This document shows, piece after piece, positions 11,588-22,437 of a DNA stretch of 64,000 bases. Each line of letters begins with the position of its first letter. The first letter of the stretch is position 1. The notes under the pieces are model-generated. The model saw nothing but the letters and a program-made list of their open reading frames with translations, made no database searches and was not told the DNA's origin. The translations under genes were made by a program, and so were the position numbers. Origin of the DNA: Promerops cafer (lineage: Eukaryota; Chordata; Aves; Passeriformes; Nectariniidae); the NCBI GenBank assembly GCA_013398275.1, contig VZSE01010767.1:682001-746000 (forward strand), given 5' to 3'.

Positions 11588-13510
11588 GTGAGGAAATAAC
11601 ACAATTAGTTCACTGGGCAGGTTCTCATTCCTGCTGTATCCTGTTCAAAGATCAGTGTCTTTCTGTTCTGCATTAGAGAGCAAAAACTAACTGCAAAATA
11701 AAATGTGTTTTCCAACCACTGATTGTACACATTCTAAGAGAAAGAGCAATTAGTGCAATTTATGAGAGTGTTTAAATAAATACTTGTGTTACATCTGTAT
11801 ACCAAACTCAGAAAATTGGGCTAAAAGGATGTTAAGACTGAAAATCCTGTCAAAATTCAAAGAATTTTTAAAGGACTTTCAATTTTTACCTGTTGCTAAT
11901 GCTATAGAACACACTTCTGCTGAATTTCTAATCAGTGCAAATATTGGAAGTCCTCTGTGAGGTAGTCATGATGAGGGTAACACGCTGAAGAACTGAATTA
12001 CACTTTGCCTCTGCCAAGCAGTCACCTGCCAAGCTGGACAATGAGCAATCACTCAAAAAGTCTGTGGTTAGCTTCCCTGTGCTACTTATTTTCTTGGCAC
12101 CAACTAAAAGGTCTGTTATGTGAAATTCAGAGGTGTTGTAGCACGGAATAGGAACATACTAAACACTTTATTCTCACTGTATACTCCAGACAACTAAATT
12201 AAAATTTCTTATCATGGACAACATTTCCAGCACTTTCAGGCTCTGAAACAGAACTTATTCACCTTTTCACCTTATTTACATTTTATTGCCACACATTTCT
12301 ATTTGATGATCAAAATGACTCCTTAATATTAATTTTTTTTTTAATTTTGCTAAACAAATTGGATATCAGTAGAATGTAAAGCAGAAAATTTTGTATATCT
12401 GCAAGGATGAATATGTACATAATTAGCAAATGTAATTAAAATATTTAGTAATGTGTTACTGAATTTATTAATGTGTTTATTTGAAAAAAATCTATAAAGC
12501 ATTTGCTCAACACTATTTTAAGCACACAGGAAAACTCAGTCTGTTTTGTCTAGCTGACATTTTAAACAAACACGCAGGAAGATAAAATGAAATCCTTACT
12601 TGATCCCTATTTAGACAAATGCATTTGACTAATTTAAATCAATGGATGCTTCCCAGTAGTTTCACTTGTGTGGATTCAAAACAGAAGCTTTTGTGAAGAA
12701 ATCAGATATTGACAAGTTAACTCAAGTGTCAAATGAAACAAAATTTTAAGTATGTTGTTTCCATTGCCATCTCCACAACAGTGCTCTACTTTGATCTGTC
12801 AGGTAAAATGATACTCTACTCACTTAATGTAAATAAGTAATATATTTAACTACAGAATGGTAGTTTTGATCTGCCAGTAATCATTAATGACAGTAGCGAC
12901 ATGATTTGATTAAAACATAAAGCTTTATAACAGTATGGTAAAAATTCCTCTTGTCACAACATGTTTTAGAAAGAACTAGAGCTCTATAAGTGCTTTTTTA
13001 ATACACTGTTACTTGAAGTTGTAGTTCATCACTTGTTTCCAGCCACAGGATGCATGCCAGAAATAACCTTGCATGTTTCTGCATTCAGCCTTACTGAAAT
13101 TCATTAATGCTCAAATGGCCTGACAGTGAAAGTAATTAATTAAAAGAGCATAAAAACTTATCAGAAAAAAAATAATTTTACTATACCTCACATCCAGTAT
13201 TTTAAAAAGAGAGTTATTAAACTATTGGCTTTTAGTGACTTTAAAACTGATATTGCCTAGATCTTATGAGCATAATTGGTACTTTTCTCACTTTGACAGC
13301 TGTTGAGAGGATTTTACAGTAAATAGAAAGGACAAAATATGTGGCTACTCCTGAGAGTTTTGTGTCTGTCACTGGTAATCCTTACCATTCAAGAAGGCAT
13401 GACTTTATGAATTGCTATGTTTGTATTTTGTTTCTGTGGTCAGTCACACAGCTGCTTTCTCCATCTCTCTGCTTCTCTTTTTCTTTACACTGTTTGCTCT
13501 CAGTTTGCAG

Positions 13511-13599
13511 GTACTCTGACATTCAGAGGTCTAGTAACTTTACCCATCTTTTCTTCTCCTGATGTTGCCATCTTCCTGATGAGGATAAAAGCACTCCAG
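13511..13599 (+). other. Candidate exon, 89 nt, unrecognised
   Basis: A long pyrimidine-rich tract (about 13457-13508) ends in TTTGCAG immediately before 13511. The segment closes with CTCCAG followed by GTAAAGAG, a good donor. One frame is open across the whole segment, entering with one borrowed base and leaving at a codon boundary. The peptide is mostly hydrophobic and contains the run DVAIFLMRIKALQ at its end. I do not recognise it. The splice signals are the best pair I noticed in the window, but there is no supporting neighbour. Confidence 0.18.
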
Positions 13600-15370
13600 G
13601 TAAAGAGTTTAATTTATCTTTGATGTACTGGAGTTTCATTAACTGAATTATGATTTTGTGAATCAAAAAACTTCTTCTTGTGCAAATATTTTCTGGATAT
13701 CAATATGTTTGCTTTCAAACCTTGCACAATTTGAAGTTCATCTCTGTACTGCTAAATTAATTTTTACTTCATTTTTCCCATTACTGTCACATAGTTCAGT
13801 TATTTTCATGTAAGGTCAGTAGGATACCCAATACTAGATGGTTTAATTGAGAGGTAAACTAGAAGAGAAAGTGCAAGCACAGCAAGACTTAGCACTGAAG
13901 ACAAACTACTCTCAGCTAAGGGTTAGACCTTTGGAGGTACAGGATAGGAATAGATATAAATGCCCAGAAGGGATATGGGAAAGGACTGCAGAATCATGAA
14001 ATTTCAATTTTTGGAAACAACTATAGCTGCCTTTCACCTTGGAATAGTAACTGATAATAAAAGCTACCTTGTGGGCAGTTGTTTAGATCAGGTCACTGTG
14101 CTGGTGTGTGGCCTCAAAGAGGAACAAAGACAGTGAATAACATATTTCAGGGCAAAGCCAGTGTACATCACAAGATCTACATGTGGTAAAACCAGCTGTC
14201 CATCTTCCAAATTGTACAGGATGGATATGTGTTACCCTGGCTTTAAATTGCACTTGCATTGTTATACTGTCCTAAGTGACCTGGGTTTGAAGTCTGTGCC
14301 TGTTTAAAGATTATGAAAATTAATATCGGTGATTTGTGGAGAACATTTTGTGTGGTTGGAAGAAATACAGCAATTAATTGGGAAATGAGACAGGAAAGAG
14401 GCTCAAATTACTCTTATAACAGCCAGTCAGAGTCACTGGAGAAAAAATGCTGTTTTATATTCAAACCCATTAGCCATATGATGTTAAGAAATAATACAGA
14501 AACCAGAGATGCCAATCACAATCCAAACAAGGTCTGAGAAGAAAACAGACAAGATAGATAAGTAAGGACTGGTTCTAACTAAAGATATGTAGATTCATAC
14601 AGTTGGATGCATGGAAATCATAGTTTTCTATTTCCAAGGACTGTGTCATATTTGTGTGAAGAAAAGGTGCAAGATAAAGGAGGTCCATCAGGAAATAATT
14701 AGTTGGTCTTGCGTGTCAAGGTATAACTATTTTGGAAGATGTTGCTCATGCTCAGCCACACATTAGTTTTCACACTGTTTTTTAGTTTGAGAAATTCCTT
14801 TTTTTCTCACCACATATTTTTATTTGGATGAGGAAACTGGGTACAAAAGGAAGAACTTATAAATTGTTAATATATTTTTGCTAGACTTATGAAGGAAATT
14901 GCTAATCTACCTCAAAGCTTAGAGTCAATTAAGTTTTCTGGGTACAGCAAACCTCTTTTCTGTATTTCTGATAGAAAACAAAAGGCTTTTATGACTTTAT
15001 AATGACAGAATTTATTACTTTAACTAACATCCGTTAAACATTTGGCTAACTGAAGTAGGTAGTGAAACGTTTCCTGTAGTACAGATATGTGTTTGGGACG
15101 GGGTAGTTTAAAAGACACAAAAAGTTCAGACAGTTCTGAAAGTTTCATTACCATATTCATTGCTATATTTTGTCCAGTTCAATAACTTTTTCAAGCATAC
15201 ATTTTTCTTCATAGGGACAAATTAGACCTGACTCTGATAAAATACAGGGGAAAGAGAAAAGGCTAATCATGGCTATCTCCTGAAGAGATAAGTTTGCTCT
15301 TTTCAAGCAGAGGGAACTCATGTCCACTTTACTCGCCTTTTGCAATTGGTTCTGCAAAAAGAGGAAAAAT

Positions 15371-15472
15371 ACACAGCTGAAAATAAATGCTGAAAAAAAG
15401 CTTCCAGGTATGTGAAAAATAACACAGCTGAAAATAAATGCTGAAAAAAAGCTTCCAGGTATGTGAAAAATA
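15371..15472. repeat. 51-bp perfect tandem duplication
   Basis: The 51-bp unit beginning ACACAGCTGAAAATAAATGC at 15371 is repeated without a visible mismatch from 15422. The match runs one base beyond the second copy. Absence of differences implies a recent duplication or an assembly artefact. On the minus strand the duplication produces a repeated hydrophobic peptide in a 112-codon open frame (15163-15501), which I do not regard as a gene. Confidence 0.95.
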
Positions 15473-15538
15473 ATATCATTAATGCAACTTAGATTATTCA
15501 TTATTAAGCTGATTTTTATGTTCCTTACAAAGCTATGT

Positions 15539-15580
15539 AAGTGCTAGGTAAGACCACTGTACTGATCTTACCTAGCACTT
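15539..15580. repeat. Hairpin, 15-bp perfect stem
   Basis: AAGTGCTAGGTAAGA (15539-15553) is the exact reverse complement of TCTTACCTAGCACTT (15566-15580). The loop is 12 nt. It begins 66 bases after the end of the 51-bp tandem duplication. No T-run follows that would suggest a polymerase III terminator, and no microRNA-length stem is formed. Confidence 0.85.
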
Positions 15581-16645
15581 GAGTAGCATGTTTGAAAATG
15601 TCTATAAGCCAGGGAGCTGCTAGAGGAGACCCTTCTCCCTGTTTCTCTCATTGATGTTTTACATTGGAGCAAGCTGCTGCTCAGATATTTGACAAACAGC
15701 AACTCGACTGAAATGCTGAGTTATTTCACAAGTTCTGACATGCCTGCAACAGATGAGTACACGGTGCACTGTAGTGAAATTTACAGCCATATACTGTAAA
15801 GCATAGCCCTGTTTTACTTGAAAACCTGCCAGGGTAATAATAACAAAATGAAACTTTCCTGAATAATGAATAATCTCTGAAGATAGATGGGTAAAATTTC
15901 ATCGTTAATTCCTAGCCTTAAAAGCAAAATTGTTAAACATTGCTTTTTTTTCTTCTCAGTCCCAGTGCTATGGGAGACAAATTACTTTAAGACATCACTT
16001 TATGATGTTTTCTCAAGGACAAAAACTATTCTTGATAGTAATACTGCAGATTTGACAAACTCAGTACATTGTGATGTTCTGTGATGGGCTGGAAGATCAT
16101 GTCTTATAACTAGATTTTTTAATAGGTTTTTCAAAGCAGTGATCTAGCTCTTAAGCTATGTGGTTTAGCTACTGTGTAGTTACTCCTGCAAGTTCATAGA
16201 GAATAGTGTGCAATGTTAAATTTCACACAGCACATGATGAAATGTCAAGTCTGTTAAAACTGTTCTAATATAGTATTTCTGAAATTTCCATTTCAAAGGC
16301 AAATACAACAAACAATAGAAAATCTCCCTGGAAATTGTTGACTTTTAAAAAACCTAGAACCCTTTCCCTTTAGTACAGTATATACAGGATAGCACAGCAG
16401 TACTTCCCCAACTTCCTAATTTTCTTGCTTTCTACAAATTATGGTGAGCAAGAAAATGTCAAACATTATTCATTGACTTGAATGCATTCAACACAGTACC
16501 CATCAATATTAATTTGAAAGAAGTCATGTCTACATCTGTTTTATTTAAAGCATGCATGGTATTGCAAAGGACAAACAGCTGTTAGGACAGGGGATAAAAA
16601 TTTGAAAGCTCTTTTTGTGAATTTTCTTTCCCCAGTTTAATATGG

Positions 16646-16685
16646 GGATTCACAAACCACTGTAATGCTAGTGGTTTGTGAATCC
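16646..16685. repeat. Hairpin, 16-bp perfect stem
   Basis: GGATTCACAAACCACT (16646-16661) is the exact reverse complement of AGTGGTTTGTGAATCC (16670-16685), with an 8-nt loop. Two G-T pairs could extend the RNA stem at its base. A 16-bp perfect stem with so short a loop is unusual by chance. Palindrome formation by template switching during replication is a plausible origin (inference). Confidence 0.9.
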
Positions 16686-16757
16686 TTTATATACTGAATA
16701 CTCTGCATGAAATTTTATATCAAATTATTTTATACAATCCAAGGTAAAATACAAATT

Positions 16758-16788
16758 ATTCCTCAGTCCTTCTGAGGGACTGAGGAAT
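16758..16788. repeat. Hairpin, 12-bp perfect stem
   Basis: ATTCCTCAGTCC (16758-16769) pairs exactly with GGACTGAGGAAT (16777-16788) around a 7-nt loop. It begins 73 bases after the larger hairpin. A partial third echo, CCTTCTTAGGGACTG, follows at about 16793-16807. Confidence 0.85.
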
Positions 16789-17840
16789 TAATCCTTCTTA
16801 GGGACTGTAAAACCCAGGTTTATGTCCTTGGCACCTTCATGCAATTTTACTAGTGACTCACATCAAGGTATACAAGATAGTTTTAGTTGTGAGAGTTTTG
16901 ATTTAAGAAATTGTCTGGCTTTTTTCACGACCTCAGTTTAGGATTCTCCTTACCCAAAGACACTTAAAAAATCCCAAATTTCCCCAGTGGTTTTGTGAAA
17001 TATAATTGATGCAATAACTGGGACATTGTGCTGTTCTCAGTAGTCTATTTCCTCTCCATTTGCTGATGTCACACTGAGGTGTCAATTAAAGATGATATGT
17101 GCAAATCTTTTAGGTTGATAATGAGATAAAAGAAAAGGTTGCAAAACACAAGGTCATAGCTCCACAATTAAGGATGAAATAAATGAAGATGATTTATGGA
17201 GGAAAAGCAAGGAAGATAGAAATGGAGTGCCCTGATTAATACATTTACTTAAACACATCCTGCTTAGATGCAACAGAACAGCCCCTCTGTAGGGTTGTAC
17301 AGTACAATTCTGTGCACATTACCTGACACATGACAAACTGTTTCACTGACAAGAAATGGAGATCATTCTGAGTTGGAGACATAAACTTAACAACAGATAA
17401 CTGTTAAACATTCAATCCTGAGTTAGCTGAGGTACTCACACACAGAAAAAGATGGAGATAACACAATACCCACCCTGCAAAATGTATTGTCAAAGAGATA
17501 GTTACCAAGCAGTCATTCACACACCACGTCCCCCCACCCCCACCCCCAAAAAGTGGAAGAGGAATGTGGGTGAGAAATACCATCCAATAATCAGAAACTG
17601 GAGAAAATAAGTGGAATTAAAAAAAGGAGACAAGTTTCTTACTTCTACAATCCAAAAGACCTTGGCTGAATAAGACAGCCTCAATTGATCCCTGTTTACT
17701 TTTAGTCAGGAGAACTTGCAGACATGGCCTACTTCATACTTATTAATTCTTATTCTAGACAAAGACTGGTTCAGAAGAAAGAAATCTGGCTCAGTTTTGG
17801 CTGGTAAAATCCTTCTCCAAAGAATTTAGGTAGAATCCTT

Positions 17841-18531
17841 AATTGGTTTGGGTTGAGAGGGACGCTCCAAGGTCACCTAGTTCAAAACTGTGCAATTAAC
17901 ATCATCCTGCATCTTCAAATAGCTCAAATTGCTCAAAGCCCTGTCCAACATGACCTTGAATATTTGCAGGGATGAGGCACCCACCTCCTTTCTGGGCAAC
18001 ATGTCCAACATCTCACTACCCATATTGTAAAATGCTTATTCCTCTTGTCTAGTCTGAATCTATCTTTTAGTTTAAAACCACTAAACCTTCTCCCATTTCT
18101 TTAGGGCCTGCTTAAAAAACTGTCCTCATCTTTCTTATATATGCACTCTAATTATTAAAGTGGCACAATAAAATCTCCTCAGAGCCTTCTCTTCTCCTGG
18201 CTGAGCAGCCCCAACTCTTTCAGCCTTTGCTCACAGAGAGGTGGCACAGCTCATATTTTGTGTCCTTCCCCCAGACATGCTCCAACAAGTCAATGTCATT
18301 CCAGTGCTGAAAACTCCAGAGCTGGATGCAGCACTCCAGGTGAGGTCTCACCAAGATGAAGTGGAGGGGCAGAATCTCCTCCTTGCCCTGCTGCCCAAAC
18401 TGCTCTGGATGCATCCCTGGATAGGTTTGATTTTCTGGGCTGTGATAATTCACCAACACTTCCACGTCCTCCTTCAGCAGAGCTGCTCCCAATCTGTTAA
18501 TCTCATGACATTTATTTATACTGGGATTCAA
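17841..18531 (-). mobile_element. CR1 retrotransposon, 5'-truncated copy
   Basis: Read on the minus strand, this matches the 3' portion of avian and reptilian CR1 non-LTR retrotransposons. The 3' end at 17841-17880 has the CR1-type terminal region in which a short segment ending in CAACCCAAACC follows the recognisable ACCTTGG-type core. Inward lie the last part of the ORF2 reverse-transcriptase polyprotein and the 3' untranslated region. Full CR1 elements are several kilobases, so about 690 bp is a typical 5'-truncated insertion. The terminal short-repeat array is degraded to AAT-rich sequence. CR1 copies usually lack target-site duplications, and I see none. Confidence 0.9.
18160..18531 (-). 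pseudogene. CR1 ORF2 C-terminal remnant, frameshifted
   Basis: The minus-strand frame ending at 18220 contains LPLHFILVRPHLECCIQLW, followed by QHWNDIDLLEHV, which I recognise as the conserved C-terminal segment after the reverse-transcriptase domain of CR1 ORF2. About 35 codons upstream, the usual spacing between the LGVLV-like motif (here VEVLVNYH) and this segment is shortened, which suggests an internal deletion. Near 18235-18250 the frame breaks. The continuation, EQRLKELGLLSQEKRRL, is read in another frame and meets a stop at once. The copy is therefore inactive. Confidence 0.85.
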
Positions 18532-21500
18532 TAAATTAGATTAATCAAGTAAATTATAAATATTTGAAGTCTTTACAAGGCCCTCTGAAAAGAGTTTTGC
18601 CATCTTTTCTCAAAAGGCAAAGTGAAACTAGAAAATAATTTCCTACAGATGTTGCTGCAATACAATTCAAGCACTAACTGGCCAGAACTGGAAGAGGACC
18701 CTGAAAAATGTTCTCTGCATCTTGTGCTTCAACCTGCATTCCACCAGGGACTCTGAACTATTTACTGCCTTCCTGTGGACAGGCCTACCTACCTTTCTGA
18801 GGACAGTTCACCTACCAAGAAAAATCAGATTTGTCTTTGTTAAAAAGTACAGCTAAACGCCAGATACGGGCAAAATTTTTAGTTAGACTGGTTAAGAGAA
18901 CTGATGAAAGCAAAAAAAGCTTTTAGGTGCAGAACCTCTTCTTCATACCACAACATTTCTTTTTTCAGCTGATCAGAGGAAAACTGTTTCCCCTCTGAGT
19001 AAATTTTGCCTCTCTGACTTCTTTATGCCATGTCGCCTGCAACAACCTAATTAACCAATAGCCAAAACCACCACCCCTGGGTAAAAAAAAAAGACAGCCT
19101 GACTGAAAATTATGTGTACTGTAAGCTTATAGCAATCTCAGTTATCACAGATGTTTTACAATTTCTCTACTGTCTTTCTGTTTAGGAAGCATGGGGGCAT
19201 AGAAGTGTGAATTCAGAGATTAGGCTAATTCTTCTTCCCCTCAACCCTCCCTCCCTCTCAAGCATGCTTTGTGGGATATATTCTCAATTTTTTATTTTGC
19301 ATAAGTAAACATTGGACTCCAAGACATGTTAGGTTGCCAGCTGGAGACTTCAGCATCCTACATATAAACATATCAATCAAATTTTAGTTTAAATTCTACA
19401 TAAAGTCATAATTATCCATTAACCCTAGAACCTTCTAGTCAGTTTAATAACTTCTTAAAGGAGGTGAGTGAAATGATGGGTGCTTGTCAGTTGTGGGAAC
19501 CCCAGAACATATGTACAGAAAACATCCTAACACTTAAAAGGGAAATGCAAGGTGAGATGACTTAAGAAAATAAACCCCCAAGCGAATAATTATTTACATT
19601 AAAACATCTGCATAGAGTATCTATATCAGTAAATATATACATGTATATACACAAACAAAGATGTATGTGTATATTCATGTATACCCTTGTGTCTTTATAT
19701 ATACATTTTTTTGGGTATATACATACTGACATAGGCCAGATATTTCTGCTTTTCCTCATAAAACCCAGTTCTTCTATTCAAAAGCAGCCAAGGAAGGAAA
19801 GGTTTTCAGAGCAGTTTTTAATCCTGAATCTGAACCTTTTTTGTCCTTCCTCCAGCTCTTCTACTATAGATAACAAGACATGTACATGTCTTTAAGAACT
19901 CTCCAGGCAGCTGATAGTCAGAGCTTTCAAGCTGCTCTCTTCGTGTCCTAGAGCTGGTGTGTGACTTTTTCCTGTCTCTCTTGTCACCTGAACACCAATT
20001 TTGCTTTTTTGTTCTGATGAATTTCAACCACTTGCGAATAGGATTTTGCCCTTCTGGGATCTTCTCAATTACCCCTCCCTCCCTCTGCCCCTCCCATTTT
20101 ATAGCAAACCTCACTGCAGTATTTGAAGCCATTGACACACTGTTTCAGCACATATTCACTTCTCTGCACAGAAAATCCCTTTGGGTCAAGAGTAAGACTT
20201 ACTGTTTCTTTTTTATACCAAAGAGCATTTTTAAAGTCTGCAGAAAATCTGCAATTTCTGAAGCAAGGGCATAAAAAAATTGTTCACTGCTTTCTGTTGA
20301 AAGCCAAAATGTGAAAGAATATGACTCTTGGATGTTCTGAATCTAGTTTTCCTATATGTTTTAAATCTGTTCATACATAATAAAGCAGAATACAAGATGT
20401 GTGTACTCACTATTCCTCCAAATGACCTTCTATTTTTACCAGGCTGGGATGAAATGTAGAAGAGTTTAGAATCTGCAGTAGAAGACCATGTGAAGTTATG
20501 TTACCATTTCAATTTGTATAGTTATTGTTTCCTTTTTGTGATTGGGAGTGACTTTAGTAGAAAACTTCTATTTCTGTTGTGCTCACAATTTATGATTTAC
20601 ATATATGTGTCAGGAGAACAACAGCAACAAAGTGTTGGTACTTATAATAAACTATAGTATCAGATTTATAGCAAATATATGTGCTAAGTTCATCACTGTG
20701 TGGAATATAAAATGACAAGAATAAGGTTTATTGGATTGCCCTCTCTTTGTATTTAACTGGATGGTAAACTATGCATCAAACTGCTAACTCGTTACTTGTA
20801 ATTACTGAGGCAAATAGTTCAGTTACTCTCATGAGTAATGGCTTACTGAATCTACTCCATAAATAATTGACATCTACTACCTTGAAACTTCTCTCCGTAC
20901 TTGGTAAAAATTGTTGCATTTCAGGCAAAATAAATGGGGATAGGAATGTTTTTGGCAAAGATGATGAAGCCCAGCTCAGTATAGCTACAACTGGCACATA
21001 CTGTGGGATTCTCAGGAAAGGCAGGCAGGAGTCATGTTTTTTGCATTTTGATCCATTTCTACCCTAAAGAAAAAACAACAAGAAAGAAAATACAGAAAAA
21101 TACAATAAAGAATACAACATTAAAGAAACGATATAGAAATAACAATAAAGAAAGCAACATTTCTTTCTGATTCTAACTTTGCTTTCGAAGGCACTAGCTA
21201 ACATTTTCGATCTGACATTTTTAGCACACCTTGAACTCTAGCCAATTGTTTGATGAAGGAATAAATGCATCTTATTGACACAGCAGTTACCATACCTTCT
21301 CCTATTATGCAAGAGAGAACCTTCAGTTAAGCAAAGATTTCCAAGAGAATTGTATGATCTACAAATTATGGACACGGAGAGATGGGGCGTCTTGAGATCC
21401 AAACAACACACAAGTGAATAAGAGTGAAATGGCTCACCAAATAAATGAGCTTTGATTGATTTTTCTGATCTTGTAACTCATAAAGTATGAGATTAGGACC

Positions 21501-21668
21501 TGGAAATTCTGAATCAGTTCCAAGTGTATCTTGTGAACTCTAGCTCATCAATATAATTTCCAGTCTTCTCCTTGTAAGTATAGGTTAAGGACCCTTTCTC
21601 TGAGCTCTGCCTAATGCTGTTGAAAATCTTGCTAGTGAAATTAAATACATTTAAATAAATTTACCTCC
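18532..21668. other. Noncoding stretch after the CR1 copy
   Basis: No gene is supportable. The segment 18560-19100 is less AT-rich and includes a CCAAT motif followed by an A-rich run near 19056-19094, which gave a faint impression of a retroviral U3 region, but no LTR ends are visible. The segment 19630-19730 is rich in alternating purine-pyrimidine steps (TATACATGTATATAC and similar). Overlapping short open frames on both strands at 19.8-20.3 kb have no recognisable domains. Confidence 0.5.
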
Positions 21669-21929
21669 AATAGTTAAGTGTATCTGTAACTTCTATAACT
21701 TTTGCAACCTAGCCTGATTTTGCTGATGAATAAATAGCTTCATTTCACAATAAATATTTTCAATATAACGCATATTTACATCTTTTACATTAGATTTCAA
21801 ATAGTTAAGTGTATCTGTAACTTCTATAACTTTTGCAACCTAGCCTGATTTTGCTGATGAATAAATAGCTTCATTTCACAATAAATATTTTCAATATAAG
21901 GCATATTTACATCTTTTACATGAGATTTC
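21669..21929. repeat. 131-bp tandem duplication, two copies
   Basis: The unit beginning AATAGTTAAGTGTATCTGTA at 21669 recurs at 21800, a period of 131 bp, and the match continues to 21929. I see only two substitutions: C versus G in ATAACG/ATAAGG and T versus G in ACATTAG/ACATGAG. The high identity implies a recent event. No transposon ends are apparent. Confidence 0.95.
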
Positions 21930-22353
21930 TCCTTGAAGAATGGTAATCCAAAAATCATGAAACACAGATTTATAGAATATACAGTGTATTTTAATGTATA
22001 TGCAATGTGAATTATATGATGGGAAAGGAAAGGATCTAATATTCCACTGAAACTCATGAGTCATTCTGTATTGAGCCAGAAGCTGAGCATTTAAATGAAA
22101 GCACAGGGTGTTCATCTTGTTTTTTACCAGAGGTGATCTTGATCCTTCCTTTAGTTTGTCCACATCTCTGATAAGAGAGCCAGCAGTAGTTTTGCTGTTT
22201 CGAGGCTAACAGCAAAGGAAATAGAAATATCATAACTGCTGCTCTCTATGTGATAGTCAATTTGAAATACTGCATTTCAGATCCCCACACTGAGCTGTAA
22301 ATTGCTATCTCCACTGTGTCAGACAATAAGAGTATCTGTAGATCTATATTAAA

Positions 22354-22437
22354 AGGAAGGAAGGAAGGATTCCAGGAAGGAAAGATTCCAGGAAGGATTC
22401 CAGGAAGGAAGGATTCCAGGAAGGAAGGAAGGAAGAA
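22354..22437. repeat. GGAA array with interspersed GGATTCCA words
   Basis: Runs of GGAA alternate with GGATTCCA, so the tract mixes the tetramer with its own reverse complement TTCC in short inverted units. GGAA repeats are candidate ETS-factor binding tracts in general (established knowledge), but no function is implied here. Confidence 0.9.

Larger units (their letters stand above)
10473..15370. other. Noncoding stretch with two splice-bounded open segments
   Basis: No gene can be supported from sequence alone. The stretch contains a local cluster of TGCATG motifs (10755-10883). It also holds two short segments bounded by good splice-site matches, listed separately at 11383-11587 and 13511-13599. 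The remainder is AT-rich and featureless to the eye. Confidence 0.5.
15473..17840. other. Noncoding stretch with three hairpins
   Basis: No gene is visible. The stretch carries three short perfect inverted repeats (listed separately). It also has a C-rich run at 17529-17548, with C-runs of six, five and five separated by single A bases. The remainder is AT-rich. Confidence 0.55.

Noticed and set aside
15163..15501. 112-codon minus-strand open frame with a repeated hydrophobic peptide
   Set aside because: The repeat comes from the 51-bp tandem DNA duplication, and nothing else supports coding.
17529..17548. C-rich run as a G-quadruplex on the minus strand
   Set aside because: Only three C-runs are present, and a stable quadruplex normally needs four.
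18560..19110. CCAAT plus A-rich run suggesting a retroviral U3 region
   Set aside because: No TG/CA ends, polyadenylation signal or target-site duplication could be placed. Left as plain noncoding DNA.
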